DNA of 38,024 nucleotides, from contig CAZMZM010000020.1 in NCBI GenBank assembly GCA_964570865.1, positions 1 to 38,024 on the forward strand. The letters are read 5' to 3'. Source of the stretch: WGAL01 sp964570865 (GTDB lineage Bacteria > Bacteroidota > Ignavibacteria > Ignavibacteriales > Melioribacteraceae). This document shows positions 32,492 to 38,024 of this stretch, in pieces (position 1 is the first letter of the stretch; every line of letters starts with the position of its first letter). The notes below the pieces were generated by a model that was not told the origin of the DNA, did not search any database, and saw nothing but the letters and a program-made list of their open reading frames with translations. The position numbers and the translations under genes were made by a program.

Positions 32492-33211
32492 TTAATTATT
32501 AACTAAAAATTGTTCTGCTTTTTTCCCGACCGTGCTGTTTGGCGCTATTGTGTAAGCTTTATTCCAATACTCTTTGGCTAATTCAACATCGCCCATCGCT
32601 TTTTTTACTACTCCTATGTTCAGAAGTGCTATTTGATGTTCCGGATTAATCTCAAGCGCTTTCAACAAATATTTTTCCGCTTCATCAAACTGACCGTTAT
32701 AATAATAGGACGTGCCTAAGTCAACTAATACATTAGGATTATTTTTATTTATGCTTACATATTTCAAATAGTAAACTATTGCTTTATTAAACTCTCCGAC
32801 ATCGTAAAACTTATTTGCCAATTGCAGTGCTAACTCCAAGTTCGCAGGATTTGCAGCGACAGCGTCTTCCATCTTTTTCAATTCTTGTGCTGTTTTCAAA
32901 TCAACAACCTGAGGAGATTGAACCGCCTGAGATTGTGTAACAGTAGTTTTTGTCTGCTTTACAACTACCTTAGGAGAAGAAAAAACTCCGGCAAAATATA
33001 AAATAACAACACCCCCGATTAATAAAACAGCAATCAATAAGTACAGCCATTTTACATCAAGTTCTTTTTTATTACTGTTGTTAGAATTTGTTTTTCTTGA
33101 TGAGCTGAAATTTTCTTCAACATTAAATCTACTTCCACATTGCAGACAAAAGATGGCATCGGCAGGGTTTTCCTTTCCGCAATATTTACAAACTTTAAGT
33201 TTTTCGCTCAC
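32492..33211 (-). CDS. Zinc-ribbon, membrane-anchored TPR protein
   Basis: The 239-residue product has an N-terminal zinc ribbon (Cys8, Cys11, Cys22, Cys25), a Ser/Asn-rich linker, one membrane segment (about 53-77), and three to four tetratricopeptide repeats (about 105-235) that by topology would lie in the periplasm. TPRs bind other proteins; the zinc ribbon would sit in the cytoplasm. The partner is unknown. The GTG start at 33211 is supported by AGGAAG 5 bases upstream. It begins 14 bases after the HU gene, so the two are likely cotranscribed. Confidence 0.8.
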   Translation of the reverse strand: MSEKLKVCKYCGKENPADAIFCLQCGSRFNVEENFSSSRKTNSNNSNKKELDVKWLYLLIAVLLIGGVVILYFAGVFSSPKVVVKQTKTTVTQSQAVQSPQVVDLKTAQELKKMEDAVAANPANLELALQLANKFYDVGEFNKAIVYYLKYVSINKNNPNVLVDLGTSYYYNGQFDEAEKYLLKALEINPEHQIALLNIGVVKKAMGDVELAKEYWNKAYTIAPNSTVGKKAEQFLVNN

Positions 33212-33225
33212 TCTTACTTCCTATA

Positions 33226-33537
33226 TTATTCGTTATCCAACGACTTCATTCCCCTATCAACAGCGGCTTTGAAGTCTTTAGAAAACTTAAAAATCGGCAC
33301 ATAATGTTCTTCCACAAAAACTTTCTCGCCGGTTCTCGGGTTACGGGCTTGGCGAGCCTCTTTTTTCTTTACTTTGTAACTGCCGAATCCTCGTATCTCT
33401 ATTCCGCTTCCGTTTCGTAAGGAATGAATAACAGTATTCAAAAATCCTTCAATAATTGCTTCGGTTTCAAGCTTGGTTAAACCTGTTCCCGCAGCAACTG
33501 TTTCCACTATATCGGCCTTTGTCATTTTCTTAGCCAT
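33226..33537 (-). CDS. HU/IHF family DNA-binding protein
   Basis: A 103-residue histone-like protein that bends and compacts DNA. The family signature GFGSYKVKKKEARQARNPRTGE is near residues 50-71, preceded by the helical dimerisation part (MTKADIVETVAAGTGLTKLE). The C-terminus (VDRGMKSLDNE) is about ten residues longer than E. coli HU. Whether it acts as a homodimeric HU or as an IHF-type subunit cannot be told. A good candidate promoter lies about 60 bases upstream. Confidence 0.95.
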   Translation of the reverse strand: MAKKMTKADIVETVAAGTGLTKLETEAIIEGFLNTVIHSLRNGSGIEIRGFGSYKVKKKEARQARNPRTGEKVFVEEHYVPIFKFSKDFKAAVDRGMKSLDNE

Positions 33538-33596
33538 TCCAAACCACTATTAATTCTAAAAAAGTCTGAAAAGATATAAAATTTCGAGATAACATT

Positions 33597-33626
33597 CAAA
33601 ATTATTTACATCATAATTTTCTGCAA
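33597..33626 (-). promoter_or_regulatory. Candidate Bacteroidota-type promoter of the HU gene
   Basis: On the minus strand TTG (33626-33624) is followed after exactly 19 bases by TAATTTTG (33604-33597), an exact match to TTG-N19-TAnnTTTG. Transcription would begin near 33590, giving a leader of about 53 bases. Confidence 0.5.
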
Positions 33627-33701
33627 CCCTTTGAAATAAAATAACTTGTACCGATTTACGCATAAAATAATTACTATTTTTAAAATACTGGAACAATGAT
33701 G

Positions 33702-33732
33702 TTGTAGTATAAAAAAAATAATATTAACTTTA
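33702..33732 (+). promoter_or_regulatory. Candidate promoter of the Ser/His/Lys-rich protein gene
   Basis: TTG (33702-33704), 20 bases, then TAACTTTA (33725-33732), which matches TAnnTTTG except at the last base. It ends 21 bases before the ATG at 33754, which has AAGAAG upstream. Support is moderate because the region is AT-rich. Confidence 0.35.
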
Positions 33733-33753
33733 CAGTTCTATTTAAGAAGAAAA

Positions 33754-34332
33754 ATGTCAGACTTAATATCAATAATATATAGCGCAGTTGAAATTTTAGG
33801 CGGTTTAGCAATAATCGTTCTTGTGGTATCGTATGTTTCATACAAACTGAAAACCAAATCTGATTTGAAACCTTTTGAAAAAGAAATCAATAAAGAAAAC
33901 GAGTTAAAAGTTGTTATTAAAGATGAAAAGAATCAAAAAGATATAGTAAAAGGGGCATTGGGAAAAACCGATTCTCATAAATCTCATCATTCTTCCGGTT
34001 CTCACAAAAAACCGACAAAATCCGATGAGAAAGATAGACGAAGACACAGCAAAGAAAGTTCACATAAATCGGCACCTCACAAGTCGAGTTCACACACATC
34101 AAAACCTTCCTCGTCTCATCGTCCTTCTTCATCGAACAGAGTAAAAGTTCCTAAACCGAAAAAAAGTTTACCGAACAGGGACAAACGAATTCAAATTCTC
34201 AACAAATTACACTATACTCAAGGTTCCGATGAAATTATCCGCATTCAGAAAGAGAAGGATGACAAAAACGGCAACCCTCGCAAAACAAACGGAAACGGGT
34301 TCAGCAAGTTTTATGACGAAAATGAAGAATAG
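33754..34332 (+). CDS. Membrane-anchored Ser/His/Lys-rich protein of unknown function
   Basis: The 192-residue product has a hydrophobic N-terminal helix (about residues 9-28, AVEILGGLAIIVLVVSYVSY). A charged segment follows, then a low-complexity region (about 65-130) built of Ser, His, Lys and Pro with recurrent SHK, HKS and SSH units. The C-terminus is more ordered and basic (about 130-192), containing KRIQILNKLHYTQGSDEIIRIQKEKDD in broken form. I do not recognise a family. The His-rich part could bind metal or nucleic acid, or simply act as a flexible linker that places the C-terminal segment away from the membrane. The gene is divergent from HU, and codon use looks like its neighbours. 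Confidence 0.75.
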   Translation: MSDLISIIYSAVEILGGLAIIVLVVSYVSYKLKTKSDLKPFEKEINKENELKVVIKDEKNQKDIVKGALGKTDSHKSHHSSGSHKKPTKSDEKDRRRHSKESSHKSAPHKSSSHTSKPSSSHRPSSSNRVKVPKPKKSLPNRDKRIQILNKLHYTQGSDEIIRIQKEKDDKNGNPRKTNGNGFSKFYDENEE

Positions 34333-34669
34333 TAATTTTACTCTCTTCCAAAACATCCTCGCTATTTTCATTTTTATTACTTGAAGTTGACAATTTAACA
34401 GTAGTAAATATCGATGAAGTTTTTTATCCGATAATTTTCATTAAAAATATAATCATCTATTTTCTACGATTCTCTATCATTTAATTTATTTTGCTTCCTT
34501 AATAATATCTTTCACATTAATTTTATTTTAAAATGCAAATGCGTAAAGATTACATTAAACACAATAATTACCATAAAAATCTACGTTCTAATAACAATTT
34601 GAGATTAATCGAATTTTGGAATTTTTCAAAGAAACCGGAAATATTTCACTTAATAAAAATACAAATAAA
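34333..34669. other. AT-rich intergenic region, nothing recognised
   Basis: About 340 bases between convergent genes. A 60-codon frame at 34533-34715 runs through the terminator below and has no family features, so it is not called. No RNA structure or repeat was recognised. Confidence 0.4.
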
Positions 34670-34693
34670 AAGCCCGATTAATACATCGGGCTT
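34670..34693 (-). terminator. Rho-independent terminator after the M3 peptidase gene
   Basis: AAGCCCGAT (34670-34678) and ATCGGGCTT (34685-34693) form a 9-bp stem with a 6-base loop. On the minus strand it is followed by TTTTTATTTG. It lies about 30 bases after the peptidase stop. On the plus strand only TTT follows, so action in that direction would be weaker. Confidence 0.85.
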
Positions 34694-34724
34694 TAGTGTT
34701 ATTAATTTGTGTTAAAACAAAGTT

Positions 34725-36617
34725 TTATTTTTCGTTTAACAGCTGCTGCATTTCATCAAGCAGTCTATTCATTTTGTTAATTACCGCCAAAATCGGAGCG
34801 GATGTGTTCATATCAACACCGGCTTTTTTCAGGACGTTAATCGGATAATCCGAACTACCGGATTGGAGGAAATGTAAATATTTATCAATTTGCGGCTGAC
34901 CGTTAGCTTTAATTTTGGCGACCAAAGCCTGAGAGGCGGCAAAACTTGTCGCATACTGATAAACATAAAAGTTGTAATAGAAATGAGGAATTCTTGCCCA
35001 AGTGTAAGTTTCCTCTTTATCTACAACCATTTCATCGCCCCAATATTTTTTGTACATTTTGCCATATAAATCACAAAGTTTATCGGGCGTAAGCGCTTCC
35101 CCTTTCTCTGTAAGAGAATGAACCAATTTCTCAAATTCCGCAAACCGTGTCTGACGGAAAAATGTGAATGTAATGTTATCCAAATTCTTTTCGATTAGAG
35201 CAAGTTTTTCTCCTTTGTTTTTTGCATGTTCAATAAGATAATCGAGTAAAAGAGCTTCGTTTGCAGTAGATGCAACTTCCGCAACAAAGATGGAATAATC
35301 GGCATAAACAAACGGCTGGTTTGTACCGGAATAATAGGAATGCATATTATGTCCCATCTCGTGAATCAACGTAAATACATCGTTAAGCTGACCGTTCCAG
35401 TTTAACAAAACGTACGGATGCACTCCGTACCCCTGGTCCGAGGAATAAGCTCCGCTTCGTTTACCTTTTGTTTCATAAACATCAACCCAGCGATTATTAA
35501 AAGCCGTTTTAATATGCGAGAGATAATCTTCGCCTAAAGGTTTTAATGCTTTTAGCACAAGCGCTTTGGCTTCTTCGTATGTATAAGTTTTTTGAGTTCC
35601 CGGGAACAACGTAACATAAGTATCGTACGGGTGAAGTTCTTTATATTTCATCATTTTCTTTTTTAAATCAGCCCAGCGGTGTAAAACATCAAGGTGCTGA
35701 TTTACGGTTTCAACCAAATTATTATAGACAGATACCGGAATGTTATTGGGAGTTAAAGCCGCTTCCAGTGTTGAGGGATAATTCCGTGCTTTAGCGTTAA
35801 ATATATCGACTTTAACATTACCTAACAACAAGGAACTTAACGTATTCTTAAACTCTTCGTAAGGCTTGTAGTAAGCTTTATAAGCTCTTTCACGGTAAGC
35901 TCTGTCGGTAGAATAAAGCGCCGCATAATATCTTCCGTCAGACATCTGAATTTCCTGCCCGTTTTCATCCTTTACTTTCGGATAAGGAAGTTCTACGTTT
36001 TTAAGCAATGAAAAAGTATTGTAAGCTACCGACTCAACCGGATTTGCCAAAGCTAATATTTTCTCTTCTTTCGGAGATAAAGTATGAGCTTTTTTTCTCA
36101 GTAAGTCATCAAAGAAGTGCTTGTATTCTTTAAGCTCAGGTTTTGCATTCACAAAATTCCATAATTTCTTTTCCGGAATCTGCAATATTTCAGGGACAAT
36201 AAATGAACTTGCCGCCGAGACTTTTGCCGCCAAATCATTTTCACGGGTGTAAAGTGTCTGAAACTCTGCATTTCCCAAATCAAGATCGTGACCCAACGAA
36301 GCATACAGCCCTAATTTGCTTAATTTAATTCCCACCTCTTCATCGAACTTAATCGCTTTATAAAGGTTTTCAGCCGAATTACCGATTGTACCTTTAAATG
36401 CTTCATAATCCATTATGTGCTCCTGAACCCATTTATAGTCAGCTTCCCAAGCTTGTTCAGTAGAATAAATATCATTTAAGTTCCATATATACTGAGGATC
36501 AATATCACTCCGTTTAATTAATTCGCCGGAACTTTCTTGTGCATAAAATGTGTTCCAGCTTGCCGTCAAAGCAAATGCTGTCATAATAAATGTCCTTACT
36601 AATTTTTGATAATTCAT
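34725..36617 (-). CDS. pepF: Oligoendopeptidase F family zinc peptidase (M3), exported
   Basis: A 630-residue metallopeptidase with the zinc motif HEMGH at about residues 418-422 and the downstream glutamate region (YSIFVAEVASTANE) that supplies the third ligand. Residues 40-600 cover the PepF N-terminal and M3 catalytic domains, with the usual FFRQTRFAEFE block near 485. PepF degrades peptides of roughly 7-17 residues. Unlike the cytoplasmic lactococcal enzyme, this one begins with a signal peptide (about 1-26, ending FYAQ), so it probably acts in the periplasm or outside the cell. It lies about 125 bases after the MlaE-like gene on the same strand and ends at a clear terminator. Confidence 0.93.
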   Translation of the reverse strand: MNYQKLVRTFIMTAFALTASWNTFYAQESSGELIKRSDIDPQYIWNLNDIYSTEQAWEADYKWVQEHIMDYEAFKGTIGNSAENLYKAIKFDEEVGIKLSKLGLYASLGHDLDLGNAEFQTLYTRENDLAAKVSAASSFIVPEILQIPEKKLWNFVNAKPELKEYKHFFDDLLRKKAHTLSPKEEKILALANPVESVAYNTFSLLKNVELPYPKVKDENGQEIQMSDGRYYAALYSTDRAYRERAYKAYYKPYEEFKNTLSSLLLGNVKVDIFNAKARNYPSTLEAALTPNNIPVSVYNNLVETVNQHLDVLHRWADLKKKMMKYKELHPYDTYVTLFPGTQKTYTYEEAKALVLKALKPLGEDYLSHIKTAFNNRWVDVYETKGKRSGAYSSDQGYGVHPYVLLNWNGQLNDVFTLIHEMGHNMHSYYSGTNQPFVYADYSIFVAEVASTANEALLLDYLIEHAKNKGEKLALIEKNLDNITFTFFRQTRFAEFEKLVHSLTEKGEALTPDKLCDLYGKMYKKYWGDEMVVDKEETYTWARIPHFYYNFYVYQYATSFAASQALVAKIKANGQPQIDKYLHFLQSGSSDYPINVLKKAGVDMNTSAPILAVINKMNRLLDEMQQLLNEK

Positions 36618-36742
36618 TTTTTCTCCAATTTTCTGAGTAATACAACCTGGTACAAATTAAGACTAAAATAGAAAAACAAAATTACAAGATTTATCTCAAT
36701 AAAAACCTAAAATTAATAATTAAATATTAACCTCTTTCTCTG

Positions 36743-37516
36743 CTAATTAATAAACATCCACATCAGCGCATCAACTATTAGAATCACCGCCGAAATTTCA
36801 ACAAAAGCGTTAATCGTTGATTTCCCTACTCCTTCCGCCCCACCTTTTGTTCTGAATCCGAGATATGTTCCGATAAGCGAAGTAATTCCACCAAACAAAA
36901 AACCTTTACTTATCCCGAATACAAAATCTTTGACAGCAAAGAATCGTTTAACCGAATCAAAATAAACTTCAAACGAAACCCCGAGAAAATAGTTACCGAC
37001 TACATACGAACCAAGTACGGCAATTGAATCTGCAAAAACCACAAGAACAGGAATCATAATTAATGAAGCATAAAAACGCGGAACCGCCAAGTAGCGGGTT
37101 GGATTTATTCCCATTGCGAATAGTGCATTAATTTGGTCGGTAACTTTCATCGAACCTATTTCAGCTGACATCGAAGCGCCCACACGTCCCGCTATTACAA
37201 TCGCCGTAAGTACCGGACCGAGTTCGGTAATAATCGAACGACTTGTTGCAGCGCCTAAAAATGAAAGAGGCGCAACACCTTTTAACTGGTAAGCTGCCTG
37301 CAACGAAGCGACTGCTCCTGTAAAGAGCGCAATAGTAATTACCAGCGGAAGCGAAGCAACACCAATGTGTTCAAGTTGTTCAAAAAATAATTTGCGGTTT
37401 TTAAAAAGAGTTGGGGTTAATTTAATTATTCGTAACTGCAGCAGAAAAACGCCACCTATTTCTTCAAAAAAAAGAAGAGTTTTTTTGCCGATTATTTGAA
37501 AAATTTTTGTAATCAT
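36743..37516 (-). CDS. MlaE/YrbE-type ABC transporter permease
   Basis: A 257-residue integral membrane protein of the MlaE family, which forms the permease of ABC systems that move phospholipids between the membranes together with MlaF (ATPase) and an MCE protein such as MlaD. Diagnostic stretches are ITELGPVLTAIVIAGRVGASMSAEIGSM in broken form near residues 93-125, then VTDQINALFAMGINPTRYLAVPR. Five or six membrane segments are predicted. The ATPase and MCE partners often follow directly; here the next gene is a peptidase and the upstream gene is divergent, so the partners must be elsewhere. Confidence 0.92.
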   Translation of the reverse strand: MITKIFQIIGKKTLLFFEEIGGVFLLQLRIIKLTPTLFKNRKLFFEQLEHIGVASLPLVITIALFTGAVASLQAAYQLKGVAPLSFLGAATSRSIITELGPVLTAIVIAGRVGASMSAEIGSMKVTDQINALFAMGINPTRYLAVPRFYASLIMIPVLVVFADSIAVLGSYVVGNYFLGVSFEVYFDSVKRFFAVKDFVFGISKGFLFGGITSLIGTYLGFRTKGGAEGVGKSTINAFVEISAVILIVDALMWMFIN

Positions 37517-37734
37517 TTCCGGTAAAAATAAGAAAAAAAGAGGTGATATTTTCCTATCAAATAGAAATTTATTCTAAATAGTTCCATTATTGGCAAAACT
37601 TTATCTGCAACTCAAACAGAAATGATTATTAATTTTTGGATTAATTCTGCCAATCGGTATTTTCTGATTCCGGGCTTTTGAATTATTATTAATTTCCTCT
37701 TTTATTTTATTTATATTAATTGCATATTTTATTC

Positions 37735-38024
37735 ATGAATAAAGAAAAAATATTAAACATTTATTTGATTATTGAGCATAATAAAGTAGTTGGTTTTGCC
37801 GCCAAAGAGTACTTCTACAAAGGCTCGGATCAGGAAAAAATTGAGTTTTTAAAAGAACGTGCAAAATTTGATTTCGAAGAATCGGAAGAATTCGGCGCGC
37901 CTGTAAACAAACTGGGGAAATTTATGTCCTACAGAAAATTTCACAAACTCGAAAAACGGGGTTTGCATTTTCAATTATTTGAAAATGTATTTTCCCACTA
38001 CCAGCTAGGGGATTCACCTCTTGT
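37735..38024 (+). CDS. Unknown protein, truncated by the window edge
   Basis: An ATG at 37735 opens a frame that stays open for 96 codons to the end of the window. The visible part is soluble and charged (KEKILNIYLIIEHNKVVGFA, then KIEFLKERAKFDFEESEEFG and KFHKLEKRGLHF). I do not recognise a family. Codon use is like that of the neighbouring genes. No ribosome site is evident. It is divergent from the MlaE-like gene, with 218 bases between them. Confidence 0.6.
   Translation, partial: MNKEKILNIYLIIEHNKVVGFAAKEYFYKGSDQEKIEFLKERAKFDFEESEEFGAPVNKLGKFMSYRKFHKLEKRGLHFQLFENVFSHYQLGDSPL

Noticed and set aside
34533..34715. 60-codon plus-strand frame between convergent genes
   Set aside because: It runs through a clear terminator hairpin, has biased AT-rich composition and no ribosome site or family features.

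Overview
The window is AT-rich bacterial chromosome. I place it in the Bacteroidota/Ignavibacteriota/Chlorobiota group, most likely an Ignavibacteria-type organism, but no marker here fixes the genus. Supporting signs are a GSCFA-domain protein, a PorV/PorQ-like barrel, a helix-hairpin-helix protein with a predicted barrel, a periplasmic TPR histidine kinase, a 31-residue COX24/AURKAIP1-like ribosomal protein, and candidate promoters of the Bacteroidota type (TTG, 19-21 bases, TAnnTTTG). No insertion sequence, CRISPR array, phage gene or integrase was seen.

Layout. 275-3066 (+): two translationally coupled envelope genes, an outer-membrane barrel and an HhH-plus-barrel protein. 3087-4382 (-): a MATE exporter. 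4421-4520: a 100-N assembly gap between the divergent MATE and acyl-CoA synthetase genes. 4604-9336 (+): what appears to be one gene of about 1,577 codons, AMP-forming acyl-CoA synthetase - large unidentified middle - GNAT acyltransferase, split by a -1 frameshift near 6219. 9345-10145 (-): a TauE/SafE permease. 10534-12738 (-): rsmI, a cysteine-free Nfu-like protein and a GSCFA protein in a tight operon. 12812-14815 (-): a TPR sensor histidine kinase.

15065-30959 (-) is an uninterrupted dcw cluster in the order mraZ, rsmH, ftsL, ftsI, murE, murF, mraY, murD, ftsW, murG, murC, ftsQ, ftsA, ftsZ. Most neighbours overlap or nearly touch, and the cluster ends in a strong hairpin-plus-T-run terminator. 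It covers the cytoplasmic and lipid-linked steps of peptidoglycan precursor synthesis together with the divisome core; murB and ddl are absent. Upstream of mraZ, two TGGGG boxes spaced as in known MraZ operators overlap the candidate -7 element, which suggests autoregulation.

31406-33537 (-) holds HU, a zinc-ribbon/TPR membrane protein, the 31-aa ribosomal protein, tRNA-Thr(CGT) and a ferredoxin-NADP reductase, ending in a terminator. 33754-34332 (+) is a membrane-anchored Ser/His/Lys-rich protein. 34725-37516 (-) carries a signal-peptide-bearing M3 oligoendopeptidase and an MlaE-type permease. A truncated unknown gene (+) runs off the right edge.

The most unusual items are the acyl-CoA synthetase/GNAT megaprotein, the Nfu homologue with no cysteines, the HhH-barrel pair and the MraZ operator arrangement.
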